The position numbers were made by a program, and so were the translations under genes. From Laceyella putida (GTDB lineage: Bacteria > Bacillota > Bacilli > Thermoactinomycetales > Thermoactinomycetaceae), in assembly GCF_042665195.1 (NCBI RefSeq), contig NZ_JBHTBW010000020.1:68076-132075 (forward strand): 64,000 nucleotides of DNA. The letters are read 5' to 3'. The first letter of the stretch is position 1, and each line of letters starts with the position of its first letter. Positions 27,796-36,437 of this stretch are shown in pieces. Under the pieces are notes generated by a model. It was given only the letters and a program-made list of their open reading frames with translations, was not told the origin of the DNA and made no database searches.

Positions 27796-29505
27796 TTGCG
27801 CAACATTCTCATTCTTCTCAGCGCACTCCTCGCACTGTTGCCCTTTTCATTTCTGCCCAACAGTGCCCATGCTAGCAAAGATGTGATCCAAGCAGCGAAA
27901 AAAACAACGACCGACGATTTTAAAATGAAGAAATTTCATCGGATTATGGCGATGAAACAAGAAACAAAACAAAAGCAACAGAAGAAATCGAATGGAGAAT
28001 CACGTTCCCCCCTGGCGGCGGACGAAGTGACCACCACCTCGGTCAATTATAAAGGACAAGCCAGCAACACCCGGCAAGACGAATATGTCTTCCAAGTTGC
28101 CAGCTCAAGCCAAGTACAGATCACGGCCAACCATACCAGCACCAAAATCGACTATCTCCTCGTGGGCATGGATGCCTCCGGGAATCTCTCCTTCTACCAA
28201 AGCGGCGACACCTTACCGGCGGGGGATTATTCGTTCATGGTCTTCGTGGACAACACTTCCGCCCTCAGCTATGACTATGTGATCAGCGGTGTCCAATTCG
28301 CAAGTGAACCGGACTTGCGCGTTCCGGCGATCACTTTCACCAGCCCGACGTTCCCGGTCAGCCGCCTGCCGCAGAACACATCCAGCCTGCTGTTCAGCGG
28401 AACGACCGATACAGAGACGGAACTGGTCAGCAATGAAACGTTCACGCAAAGCTTTATCGGCGACTTCAACTTCTCCGTTCCGCTTCACCCAGGCAACAAC
28501 TATGTGGACATGCAATCGGTTACCGCTACGGGCAACGCCACCTATATCAACTTGGACCTGGTCGTTCCCGCACTCAAGCGCCTGGACGGATACAGCCGTT
28601 ATGATGTGGCGGCCAATGTGTCCAAGGAAATGCCGCCTTCCGATACGGTGATTATCACCAGTGGGGGCGATGGCAAGTTTGCTGATGCGCTGTCGGGAGG
28701 TTCCCTCGCCGGATTAAACCAAGCCCCTGTCTTGCTGACGGCGCAAACCAGCCTGCCAACCGCGACCGTTTCAGAGATCCAGCGTCGTCAGCCCAGCCGC
28801 GCCATCATCATGGGAGGCGTGGGCACGGTCGACACCGCGGTGGAAACGCAATTGAAAGAGTTGGGCGTGACCACCATTCAACGCATTGACGGGGCCAACC
28901 GCTTCGCCGTTTCCGCCAACGCCGCCAGCGAATTGACCCGCATCTTGGGCGCGGAAACCAAGGATACGGCGATTATCGCCAGCGGCTTGGATTTCCCCGA
29001 TGCGTTATCGGCGTCCAGCCTGACCAGTGACGCGTTGATCCCAACCTTGCTGATCAATCCAAACAGCACGTCATTGCCAGCGGAAATTGATGCGTTCCTG
29101 AAAAGCCACACCCGCATCAAAAACTTCATTATCGTCGGCGGAGTGGGCAGTGTGCCGGACGCCATCGCCACCAAATTGGACGCGTTGGGTGATGTCAAGC
29201 GCATCGATGGCGCGGACCGTTACGCCGTCAACTTAAACCTGATCAAAGAATTTGGCATGGACTTGCGCTTCATGGTCTTCGCCAAAGGAACAGACTATCC
29301 GGACGCTTTGGCGGGCGGTCCGTTCGCCGGCTCCTTGGCGCCGACGCTGTCGCCATTGGTGCTCACCCCAACATCGTCGTTGTACGCCAACCTTAAAACC
29401 TACTTGGATGCCAACCAGAAAAACATCCAGGTGATCTATCTCTTGGGGGATGAGTCTTCGATTTCCGCCAATGTCGCAACCCAATTGAACACTTACGTCG
29501 ATTAA
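27796..29505 (+). CDS. Secreted protein with three CWB2 cell-wall-binding repeats, copy 2
   Basis: 569 residues, collinear with copy 1: signal peptide (ILILLSALLALLPFSFLPN), Lys-rich stretch, PPC-like domain (QDEYVFQVASSSQVQITANH), Ig-like part, then three CWB2 modules (RLDGYSRYDVAANVSKEMPP, RIDGANRFAVSANAA, RIDGADRYAVNLNLIK; FPDALSASSLT, YPDALAGGPFA). The TTG at 27796 is called as start, seven bases after AGAGGTG, matching the TTG of copy 1. The spacing from the structured insert leaves only ~100 A/T-rich bases for a promoter. Confidence 0.85.
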   Translation: MRNILILLSALLALLPFSFLPNSAHASKDVIQAAKKTTTDDFKMKKFHRIMAMKQETKQKQQKKSNGESRSPLAADEVTTTSVNYKGQASNTRQDEYVFQVASSSQVQITANHTSTKIDYLLVGMDASGNLSFYQSGDTLPAGDYSFMVFVDNTSALSYDYVISGVQFASEPDLRVPAITFTSPTFPVSRLPQNTSSLLFSGTTDTETELVSNETFTQSFIGDFNFSVPLHPGNNYVDMQSVTATGNATYINLDLVVPALKRLDGYSRYDVAANVSKEMPPSDTVIITSGGDGKFADALSGGSLAGLNQAPVLLTAQTSLPTATVSEIQRRQPSRAIIMGGVGTVDTAVETQLKELGVTTIQRIDGANRFAVSANAASELTRILGAETKDTAIIASGLDFPDALSASSLTSDALIPTLLINPNSTSLPAEIDAFLKSHTRIKNFIIVGGVGSVPDAIATKLDALGDVKRIDGADRYAVNLNLIKEFGMDLRFMVFAKGTDYPDALAGGPFAGSLAPTLSPLVLTPTSSLYANLKTYLDANQKNIQVIYLLGDESSISANVATQLNTYVD

Positions 29506-29509
29506 AAGA

Positions 29510-29553
29510 AACAGCTGTTCAGCGCCTGAACTTAAGCCTGAACAGCTGTTTTC
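29510..29553 (+). terminator. Intrinsic terminator of CWB2 gene 2
   Basis: A 13-bp stem, AACAGCTGTTCAG with CTGAACAGCTGTT, is followed by TTTTC. Confidence 0.9.
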
Positions 29554-29656
29554 ATCCAATGACGATCTACCTTCGCAAATAAACCACCATCAGGCACTTA
29601 TCCGTTTGTGAACAACTGGCAAATGGCATTTATATGTAAAGAAAATTATATCAATA

Positions 29657-29685
29657 TTGACTTTTATCTTTCCATCCTTTATATT
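29657..29685 (+). promoter_or_regulatory. Sigma-A-like promoter for the yezD-ssu operon
   Basis: TTGACT and TATATT are spaced 17 bases apart, in a 277-base A/T-rich gap that otherwise shows no gene. Transcription would begin near 29692, giving a ~140-base leader. I looked for an S-box (SAM) riboswitch or T-box and saw none; control by a CymR-like repressor is possible but no clear operator could be named. Confidence 0.65.
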
Positions 29686-29830
29686 AGATTTAAACCCGAT
29701 TAAATTTATATGAATTTATATTTTATATCCGACTAATTAACTATGTTTTATCAAGTTCACAGTTGCCATTCTCTTTCTCTTTGCTTCTGTCCTCTGGAAT
29801 CAAATGACCAAAAAGGAGAGAGCCGCCACG

Positions 29831-30025
29831 ATGAAATCATTATCCCTCACTGACGCGCAGTTGCAACAGATCATTGAGTCATTGGAAGGGTTACAATACG
29901 GTTCCGTGTTGATCACCGTGCATGACTCGCACATCATCCAGATCGACCGGACAGAAAAACGGCGATACCCTTTGGAGTCCTCCACGTCCACGCGAAACCG
30001 CGTCCCCTTCAAAAACAAAAAATAG
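29831..30025 (+). CDS. yezD: YezD-family (DUF2292) small protein
   Basis: 64 residues. The family core SLTDAQLQQIIESLEGLQYG followed by VLITVHDSHIIQIDRTEKRR is clear. YezD-like genes recur in front of sulfur-assimilation operons in Bacillales; their biochemical role is not known. The start is the second ATG (29831), 10 bases after GGAGAG; an ATG at 29804 would place that site inside the frame. It is followed by a hairpin and then ssuA, suggesting attenuated read-through into the transporter genes. Confidence 0.8.
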   Translation: MKSLSLTDAQLQQIIESLEGLQYGSVLITVHDSHIIQIDRTEKRRYPLESSTSTRNRVPFKNKK

Positions 30026-30041
30026 CCAACCGTACCAACGG

Positions 30042-30085
30042 AGGCCCCGCAACCCATCCTGTCATGGGGGATAGTGGGGTCTTTT
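30042..30085 (+). terminator. Hairpin between yezD and ssuA (terminator or attenuator)
   Basis: An interrupted stem, GGCCCC with GGGGTC plus CCCAT with ATGGG, ends in TTTT. It lies in the operon, so partial termination would make more yezD than ssu message. Confidence 0.6.
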
Positions 30086-30121
30086 GCTGTATACAAACAT
30101 TTCATCACAGAGGTGACTCCC

Positions 30122-31093
30122 TTGCGAAGATCAACCAGCCTTTCCTTCATTCTGTTGACCCTTGTTTTCGTGGTGGCCGCGCTGATTGCCGGTTGCCAAC
30201 CGGATGCCGCGACACAGCAAGAGAAGCTGATCCGCATCGGGTACCAGAAGTTTGGCAGTGTAAGCATCCTCAAAGCGCGCGGGACTCTGGAAAAGCGGTT
30301 AAATCCTTTGGGCTATCGGGTTCAGTGGGTTCCCTTTCCCGCCGGGCCGCAGTTGCTGGAGGCTTTGAATACGGGAAGCATCGACATTGGCCATACCGGG
30401 AACACACCGCCCATCTTCGCGCAAGCCGCGGGTAGTTCCCTTGTCTATATCGGGGCGGGTTCTCCCAAACCGCAAACGGAAGCGATCCTTGTCCATAAAG
30501 ATTCCCCCATCCGGCGGGTGGAAGAGTTGAAAGGCAAAAAAGTGGCCTTGAACAAAGGATCCAACGTTCATTACTTCCTGGTCAAATCCCTCGAAAAAGC
30601 GGGGTTGCGTTACCAGGACATCCAGCCGGTTTACCTGCCTCCCGCGGATGCCCGCGCCGCCTTCGCCAAACACAGCGTGGATGCCTGGGTCATCTGGGAT
30701 CCTTACTATTCCGCCGCCGAAGTGGACTTGGGGGCAAAAACCCTCGTCAACGCGGATGGGATCACCTCCAACCGCGAATACTTCTTCGCCACAAAGGCCT
30801 TCAGCGAAAAACATGAGGCGGAAATCGACATCCTCCTGGATGAGTTGAAGAAGAGCGCCGCTTGGTTTGCGAAACATCGGCAGGAAGCCGCCTCTTTGCT
30901 CGCCAAGCAGATCGGGATGGATGTCAAGGCCGTTGATAGGGCCATTCGCCGGTCGGACTATGGCATCGAAACCTTCCAACCCGCCATCGTCTCTGATCAG
31001 CAGTTGATTGCCGACACCTTTTATGACATCGGCTTGATCCCCAAGCAGATTCAAGTTAAAGAAGCCATTTGGAGCAAGGGCATTCAAAAATAG
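30122..31093 (+). CDS. ssuA: Aliphatic sulfonate ABC transporter, substrate-binding lipoprotein
   Basis: 323 residues. A lipoprotein signal (VFVVAALIAGC) tethers it outside the membrane; the mature part is a periplasmic-binding-fold NMT1/SsuA-type domain: IRIGYQKFGSVSILKARGTL, GSIDIGHTGNTPPIFAQAAG, LKGKKVALNKGSNVHYFLVK, HSVDAWVIWDPYYSAAE. These match SsuA of taurine/alkanesulfonate systems. The start is a TTG at 30122, after AGAGGTG. It is followed 17 bases later by ssuD. It binds alkanesulfonates as a sulfur source; the exact range is not predictable. Confidence 0.88.
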   Translation: MRRSTSLSFILLTLVFVVAALIAGCQPDAATQQEKLIRIGYQKFGSVSILKARGTLEKRLNPLGYRVQWVPFPAGPQLLEALNTGSIDIGHTGNTPPIFAQAAGSSLVYIGAGSPKPQTEAILVHKDSPIRRVEELKGKKVALNKGSNVHYFLVKSLEKAGLRYQDIQPVYLPPADARAAFAKHSVDAWVIWDPYYSAAEVDLGAKTLVNADGITSNREYFFATKAFSEKHEAEIDILLDELKKSAAWFAKHRQEAASLLAKQIGMDVKAVDRAIRRSDYGIETFQPAIVSDQQLIADTFYDIGLIPKQIQVKEAIWSKGIQK

Positions 31094-31110
31094 GAAGAGG
31101 GTGTGCATCC

Positions 31111-32256
31111 ATGAATATATTCTGGTTTATCCCGACCCATGGGGATGGAAGATATCTCGGCACCACCATCGGGGGACGTTCTGTCGATTTCGCATATATG
31201 CGTCAAATGGCGCAAGCCGTAGACCAATTGGGTTACAGTGGCGCGCTGTTGCCGACGGGACGATCCTGCGAAGACGCTTGGATCGCCGCATCTTCTTTGA
31301 TATCCGTCACAGAGAACATGCGTTTTTTGGTGGCGGTGCGCCCCGGATTGATTTCTCCCACCGCCGCGGCCCGAATGGCCGCCACCTTTGACCGGTTGTC
31401 CGGGGGGAGATTGCTGGTCAACGTCGTGACAGGGGGCGATCCGGTGGAACTGGCGGGTGACGGTCTCCACCTCGATCACGCTTCCCGGTATCGGCTCACC
31501 GATGAATTCCTCACCGTATGGCGGCAACTGATGCAGGGGGAGGAAGTGCATTTCTTGGGCGACCACCTCAAGATCGAAGCGGGCAAAGTCTTATTTCCAC
31601 CGGCGCAGAACCCCTATCCCCCTTTATACTTTGGAGGTTCATCCTTGGCGGGGCAGCATGTGGCCGCCAAACATGTGGATGTCTACTTAACTTGGGGGGA
31701 ACCCCCGGCGCAAGTCGCCGATAAAATCGGCCTCGTGCGCCAACTGGCCGGTGAACAGGGAAGAACGGTCCGTTTCGGCATTCGCCTCCATGTCATCGTG
31801 CGGGAAACAGACCAAGAAGCGTGGGAAGCCGCCAATCGTCTGATTCGTTATGTGGATGATGAAACGATTGCCGCTACGCAAAAGATATTCAGCCGATATG
31901 ATTCGGTTGGTCAACAGCGCATGGCCCAACTCCATCAAGGCAGTCGGGCGAATCTGGAAATCAGCCCCAACCTCTGGGCGGGGGTGGGGTTGGTTCGTGG
32001 CGGGGCGGGCACGGCCCTGGTGGGAAGTCCCGAAACCGTTGCGGAACGAATGAAAGAATACGCCGCCTTGGGGATCGACACGTTTATCCTGTCCGGCTAT
32101 CCCCATCTGGAAGAAGCGTACCGGGTAGCGGAAACCCTCTTTCCCCTTCTTCCTTTCACGCCACATAAAAGCAATTTCCTGTCTTCCATCCATCAACCGC
32201 GAGGGGAACTCATGGCCAATGACATTTTTCCGACGCAAACAGGGGGGATTCGATGA
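31111..32256 (+). CDS. ssuD: FMNH2-dependent alkanesulfonate monooxygenase
   Basis: 381 residues, the usual SsuD length. Bacterial luciferase-like TIM barrel: NIFWFIPTHGDGRYLG at the start, a flavin/sulfonate site region YSGALLPTGRSCEDAWI, RPGLISPTAAARMAATFDRL, NVVTGGDPVELAGDG and PLYFGGSS. The enzyme cleaves the C-S bond of alkanesulfonates to aldehyde and sulfite using FMNH2 from a separate reductase; no ssuE-like reductase is in the window. The ATG at 31111 follows GGAAGAGGG. Its TGA overlaps the ATG of ssuC by four bases (ATGA), indicating translational coupling. Confidence 0.92.
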   Translation: MNIFWFIPTHGDGRYLGTTIGGRSVDFAYMRQMAQAVDQLGYSGALLPTGRSCEDAWIAASSLISVTENMRFLVAVRPGLISPTAAARMAATFDRLSGGRLLVNVVTGGDPVELAGDGLHLDHASRYRLTDEFLTVWRQLMQGEEVHFLGDHLKIEAGKVLFPPAQNPYPPLYFGGSSLAGQHVAAKHVDVYLTWGEPPAQVADKIGLVRQLAGEQGRTVRFGIRLHVIVRETDQEAWEAANRLIRYVDDETIAATQKIFSRYDSVGQQRMAQLHQGSRANLEISPNLWAGVGLVRGGAGTALVGSPETVAERMKEYAALGIDTFILSGYPHLEEAYRVAETLFPLLPFTPHKSNFLSSIHQPRGELMANDIFPTQTGGIR

Positions 32257-33041
32257 ACATCCTCATTCTGCTCCGGCGCGCGGGAAAAGCGCTCATCCCC
32301 TGGAGCGTCCCGGTCCTCTTGATCCTTGTGTGGCAAAGCTTAAGCCATATCGGCTGGATCTCCAATCAGACGTTGCCCGAACCGCTGGCCATTGTCAAAG
32401 CGGCCATCCAGCTCTCCGCCTCGGGGGAGCTTCCCCATCATATCGGGAACAGCATGCACCGCGCTTTGCTTGGCCTCCTCATCGGCGGCTCGATCGGGCT
32501 GGCGCTCGGCCTGGTCAACGGGCTGTTCACCCTGGCCGAGAAATTCCTGGACACCACCGTGCAAATGCTTAGAAACATCCCGCATCTCGCTCTCATTCCC
32601 CTGGCGATTTTATGGTTCGGGATCGGAGAAGAAGCGAAGTTGTTCCTGATCTCTCTGGGCGTGTTTTTTCCCATTTATCTCAACACCTTCCACGGCATTC
32701 GCTCGGTGGAAGCCGACTTGGTCGAAATGGGTAAAAGTTATGGGTTGGGACAGAGGGAGTTGTTTTGGCACATCATCTTGCCGGGTTCCCTTCCCTCCAT
32801 TTTGGTCGGCCTCCGTTATGCCCTTGGCATCATGTGGCTGACCCTCATTGTGGCGGAAACCATCGCGTCTGACACCGGGATCGGATATATGGCGATGAAC
32901 GCGCGTGAATTTATGCAGATGGATGTTGTCGTGTTAAGCATCTTGATCTATGCCCTTCTCGGCAAATTGGCGGACACCTTGGCCAAAGGACTGGAAAAAG
33001 CCTGCTTGCGATGGCGGATCAGCCGCACAACCTTACACTAG
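32253..33041 (+). CDS. ssuC: Aliphatic sulfonate ABC transporter, permease
   Basis: 262 residues, about six TM helices, BPD_transp_1 domain. The EAA loop for contact with the ATPase is visible as VEMGKSYGLGQRELFWHIIL followed by PGSLPSILVGLRYALG. The N terminus PWSVPVLLILVWQSLSHIGW is typical of SsuC/TauC. It begins inside the ssuD stop codon (ATGA) and is followed 12 bases later by ssuB. Confidence 0.9.
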   Translation: MNILILLRRAGKALIPWSVPVLLILVWQSLSHIGWISNQTLPEPLAIVKAAIQLSASGELPHHIGNSMHRALLGLLIGGSIGLALGLVNGLFTLAEKFLDTTVQMLRNIPHLALIPLAILWFGIGEEAKLFLISLGVFFPIYLNTFHGIRSVEADLVEMGKSYGLGQRELFWHIILPGSLPSILVGLRYALGIMWLTLIVAETIASDTGIGYMAMNAREFMQMDVVVLSILIYALLGKLADTLAKGLEKACLRWRISRTTLH

Positions 33042-33053
33042 GAGGAAGGTCAT

Positions 33054-33944
33054 ATGAGCCGCACAAACCAAGGCATTGCTCTCACCATCCGGAAAGTGAA
33101 GAAACAATACGGACAACGGCAGGTTTTGCATGAAGTGGACCTTCAGGTAAAGTCAGGGGAATTCATCGCCATTGTGGGCCAATCCGGTTGTGGCAAAAGT
33201 ACGCTGCTGCGCTTGCTGGCGGGCTTGGAAAGACCCACGGCGGGCGAAATCCTGCAAAACGGCCAGCCTCTTAAGAAAATCAACGGCATGGCGAGAGTGA
33301 TGTTTCAAAATCCACGCTTGCTGCCATGGAAAACCGTATATGGGAATGTGTCCCTTGGCGCAAGGCATATCCAAACGAAAGAAGTCAAAAAAGCGCAGAT
33401 TTTAACCCTCTTGGATCGTGTGGGATTAAGAACCCATGCCGATGATTGGCCTGCGACTCTCTCCGGCGGGCAACAGCAGCGGGTCGCTCTCGCCCGCGCC
33501 CTGCTCAGTCGCCCCCCTCTCTTGTTGCTGGATGAACCCTTGGGCGCCCTGGATGCATTGACGCGCATGGAAATGCAGCAACTCATTCTTCAGCTGTGGC
33601 AAGAACATCGCTTCACCGCCTTGCTGGTTACGCATGATGTGGAAGAAGCGGTGGCTATGGCGGACCGTATCATTTTGTTGCGGAACGGAAGAGTCGCGTT
33701 GAATGCGCCGATTCCCCTTCCGCATCCCCGCCAACGTAGCCAGCCGGAGTTTGCCCAACTCGTTGGGGAGATATTGAGCGAAGTCATGAATCCCGCTTCC
33801 CTCGCTCATCAATCCCTGCAAAGAAAGGATGAGCCCGATGAGTTACATCAATCTGAAAGAGAGATATTTTCTGGCCAAGAAACTGATGAGATTGTTAGAT
33901 CACTCACGGCAAGAACGTTCTTTGATCGCATCCATTTTAAATAA
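33054..33944 (+). CDS. ssuB: Aliphatic sulfonate ABC transporter, ATP-binding protein
   Basis: 296 residues. Walker A GQSGCGKST (~42), Q-loop FQNPRLLPWK, signature LSGGQQQRVALARAL, Walker B LLLLDEPLGALD, H-loop THDVEEA. SsuB usually ends about 255 residues; here the last ~45 (from about HQSLQRKDEPDE) are an unusual polar extension that overlaps, in another frame, the small gene at 33838. The extension may be the result of a lost stop codon rather than function. It starts after AGGAGG. Confidence 0.9.
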   Translation: MSRTNQGIALTIRKVKKQYGQRQVLHEVDLQVKSGEFIAIVGQSGCGKSTLLRLLAGLERPTAGEILQNGQPLKKINGMARVMFQNPRLLPWKTVYGNVSLGARHIQTKEVKKAQILTLLDRVGLRTHADDWPATLSGGQQQRVALARALLSRPPLLLLDEPLGALDALTRMEMQQLILQLWQEHRFTALLVTHDVEEAVAMADRIILLRNGRVALNAPIPLPHPRQRSQPEFAQLVGEILSEVMNPASLAHQSLQRKDEPDELHQSEREIFSGQETDEIVRSLTARTFFDRIHFK

Positions 33945-34086
33945 ATTCGGTTGTCCCGACATCTTCCTCACCACAGAGGAAACCCGCTTTTTGAAGAAGC
34001 AAATCCATGTGTATCTCGATGAAGCCATGGAAAGCCGCGATGATTACCATATCGAGTTCCTCAGCCAGTTACAGAAGAAAATATAG
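33838..34086 (+). CDS. Hypothetical 82-residue helical protein overlapping ssuB 3' end
   Basis: The frame begins with MSYINLKERYFLAKKLMRLL, preceded by AAAGGA at suitable spacing, and runs 142 bases past the ssuB stop to the operon terminator. The sequence is amphipathic and charged (FGCPDIFLTTEETRFLKKQI, AMESRDDYHIEFLSQLQKKI), which looks like real protein rather than noise. The 107-base overlap with ssuB is long; either ssuB once ended earlier or the two are truly overlapping. Family not recognised. Confidence 0.55.
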   Translation: MSYINLKERYFLAKKLMRLLDHSRQERSLIASILNKFGCPDIFLTTEETRFLKKQIHVYLDEAMESRDDYHIEFLSQLQKKI

Positions 34087-34096
34087 CGAACGAAGA

Positions 34097-34131
34097 CGAG
34101 GTGCCATTGTTAAGAATCGGCACCTCGTTTT
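34097..34131 (+). terminator. Intrinsic terminator of the ssu operon
   Basis: A 9-bp perfect stem, CGAGGTGCC with GGCACCTCG, is followed by TTTT. Confidence 0.9.
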
Positions 34132-34450
34132 GTCTTGTCACTGCTCTTTGCTTTTTTCAAAGATCAACTTCATATCGGGAGTGATTCCGCCATTCTGGGC
34201 GTAGGTGAAATTTCCCGCTCATGAGGCTGATGCCCAGTCCCGCATGTATTCTCCACATTTATAAAAATTGAAAACATGACTTGAAAAACTTTCCCACTCC
34301 CTTCGAACCTTGAAAAGCAAGGGGCCCCTTGGGGCATCCTAAGTGTCAAAAAGGATCCCTTCATCTCAATCAATCTTGTCTTGACGAGACGGGTAAACCT
34401 AACGATAAAATGGTCTTATGCCTTTATCAATCCATTGAAGGAGATAAAAA
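34132..34450. other. Intergenic stretch, only a promoter seen
   Basis: About 320 bases without a supported gene. A minus-strand fragment around 34300-34350 reads LRMPQGAPCFSRFEGSGKVF, but it has no start or partner and was not called. The right end holds the promoter for the efflux gene. Confidence 0.4.
34381..34409 (+). promoter_or_regulatory. Sigma-A-like promoter of the efflux gene
   Basis: TTGACG and GATAAA are separated by 17 bases, about 40 bases upstream of the ATG of the 14-TM transporter. Upstream lies a G/C palindrome GGGGCCCC (34321-34328), of unknown meaning. Confidence 0.65.
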
Positions 34451-35974
34451 ATGGTTTCGAAAGAAAGCAACTTGCGCTTGGTCGTCATCGGCTTGATGAT
34501 GGCCATCTTGATGGCGGCCATGGACAACACCATTGTGGCGACCGCCATGGGAACGATCGTGGCCGAGCTGGGCGGATTGGACAAATTCGTCTGGGTTACT
34601 TCCGCCTATATGGTGACGGTGATGGCCGGAATGCCGATTTTCGGCAAGTTGTCCGATATGTACGGACGCAAGCGCTTCTTCCTCTTGGGTCTGGCCGTTT
34701 TCCTATTGGGCTCGATCCTGTGCGGAACGGCCCAAAGCATCGTTCAGCTCAGCATCTACCGGGCGATTCAGGGGATTGGCGGGGGCGCATTGATGCCGAT
34801 TGCCTTCACCATCATCTTCGATATCTTCCCACCTGAACGGCGCGGCAAGATGACCGGACTCTTGGGTGCGGTATTTGGCGCATCCAGCGTATTCGGCCCG
34901 CTCCTGGGCGCTTACATCACCGAATACATCAGCTGGCACTGGATTTTCTATGTAAATGTTCCGCTCGGCTTGGTCTCGATGATCCTCATTCTGGTGGCGT
35001 ATAAAGAATCGCCTGAGTACAAAGAGCAAAAAATCGACTGGTGGGGCGCGGTTACGCTGGTGGTCGCGGTGGTTAGCCTGATGTTTGCCCTGGAATTGGG
35101 CGGCAAGGAGTACGCTTGGGACTCGGCCCAAATCATCGGCTTGTTCGCCGCCTTTGCGGTCTTCTTCCTGATCTTCATCTATGCGGAAACGAAAGCTTCC
35201 GATCCGATCATTTCTTTTTGGATGTTCAAGCGCCGTTTGTTTGCCGCATCGCAAGTGATCGCCTTCTTATACGGCGCAACCTTTGTCATCTTAACCGTCT
35301 TTATCCCGATTTTCGTGCAAGCGGTGTATGGCGGTCCCGCCACAAACGCCGGTCTGGTATTGACCCCCATGATGTTGGGTTCGGTGGCGGGGAGCGCAAT
35401 CGGCGGGGTGTTCCAAACCAAATTCCGCTTCCGCTCGCTGATGGCGGTTTCGATCATCGTTTACTTCTCCGGGATGGTTCTGCTAAGTACCCTGACGCCC
35501 GATACGGCACGCTGGTTAGTGACCGTCTATATGATCCTCGTCGGCTTTGGTGTGGGATTCTCTTTCTCGCTCTTGCCAACGGCATCGGTACACAACATGG
35601 AACCCCGTTACCGCGGTTCGGCCAACTCGACCAACTCGTTCTTCCGCTCGCTCGGCATGACGTTGGGGGTTACCATTTTCGGCTCGATTCAGAACAAGGT
35701 GTTTACCGACAAGCTGGCGGAAGCCTTTAAAAGCATGCAGGGCGCACCTGGCGCTCCAGGGATGAATCTGGCCCATATCGAGGATCCACGGGCCATCTTC
35801 GAAGCGAGCCAACGCGCTAAGATTCCCCCGATGATCCTGGACAAAATCGTTGACGCCCTGTCCGCTTCCATCACCTACACCTTTCTCTTGGCCTTGATTC
35901 CGGTCGTCCTTTCCGCGATCGCCATTGCCTTGATGGGAAACAGCAAAGTGGAAACAACCAAACCTTCTTCCTGA
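34451..35974 (+). CDS. DHA2-family (EmrB/QacA-like) multidrug efflux MFS transporter
   Basis: 507 residues, about 14 TM helices. Motif D1 is AAMDNTIVATAMGTIVAELG in helix 1, motif A GKLSDMYGRKRFFLLG between helices 2 and 3, motif C region GLLGAVFGASSVFGPLLGAY in helix 5. This is a proton/drug antiporter of the EmrB/QacA (Bmr3/MdtP-like) subfamily. The start follows GAAGGAG. No regulator lies beside it. Substrates cannot be predicted. Confidence 0.88.
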   Translation: MVSKESNLRLVVIGLMMAILMAAMDNTIVATAMGTIVAELGGLDKFVWVTSAYMVTVMAGMPIFGKLSDMYGRKRFFLLGLAVFLLGSILCGTAQSIVQLSIYRAIQGIGGGALMPIAFTIIFDIFPPERRGKMTGLLGAVFGASSVFGPLLGAYITEYISWHWIFYVNVPLGLVSMILILVAYKESPEYKEQKIDWWGAVTLVVAVVSLMFALELGGKEYAWDSAQIIGLFAAFAVFFLIFIYAETKASDPIISFWMFKRRLFAASQVIAFLYGATFVILTVFIPIFVQAVYGGPATNAGLVLTPMMLGSVAGSAIGGVFQTKFRFRSLMAVSIIVYFSGMVLLSTLTPDTARWLVTVYMILVGFGVGFSFSLLPTASVHNMEPRYRGSANSTNSFFRSLGMTLGVTIFGSIQNKVFTDKLAEAFKSMQGAPGAPGMNLAHIEDPRAIFEASQRAKIPPMILDKIVDALSASITYTFLLALIPVVLSAIAIALMGNSKVETTKPSS

Positions 35975-36178
35975 TTGGCCGGTCCAACGTTTTGGCCCCT
36001 CTTCCGCCGGGCTACATCCATTTCCCCCTTCCTTGCCCGCTTTCAGCCAACCGGCATTCCTTTGCTTGACGCGGAACCGCACCTGGCAAGGAAATGGGGC
36101 GGGGTTGTATTCCAACCCACCGCTCGATTTGTTATCCTGAATAGGAACAAAATCTTACCAGCAAAGGAGTTTATTGCG

Positions 36179-36376
36179 ATGCTGATCACAGGCGCAATAT
36201 TGCTGTGTGTCTTTCTGTGCCTTTTCGCCTTTTTCGCCACGTTCCGCTTGGGATCAACCCAGTCCCAAGCGAAGAATGAACAATACAACCGGAGCAGAAA
36301 GAAGAGCATTATTCTGCTGTCGGTCATCTATGTCATCGCCACCCTCATCGGCGTCTTATTTGTCTATCTCGTCTAG
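36179..36376 (+). CDS. Small two-TM membrane protein
   Basis: 65 residues: TM1 MLITGAILLCVFLCLFAFFA, a short cytoplasmic basic loop (QYNRSRKKS), TM2 IILLSVIYVIATLIGVLFVY. The ATG at 36179 is preceded by AAAGGAG at 8 bases; a longer frame from 35975 has no ribosome site and unlikely content. Family not recognised. A bidirectional terminator follows. Confidence 0.65.
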   Translation: MLITGAILLCVFLCLFAFFATFRLGSTQSQAKNEQYNRSRKKSIILLSVIYVIATLIGVLFVYLV

Positions 36377-36382
36377 CGCGGC

Positions 36383-36416
36383 AAAAAAGCGAGTCTCACC
36401 AAGGACTCGCTTTTCC
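36383..36416. terminator. Bidirectional intrinsic terminator
   Basis: The stem AAAAGCGAGTC with GACTCGCTTTT lies between convergent genes. Confidence 0.9.
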
Positions 36417-36437
36417 TTTTGGGAAAGCGTGAGACAC

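Noticed and set aside
29554..29830. Possible riboswitch before the sulfonate operon
   Set aside because: I searched for S-box and T-box conserved elements and found neither; the leader is A/T-rich with no strong helix before yezD.
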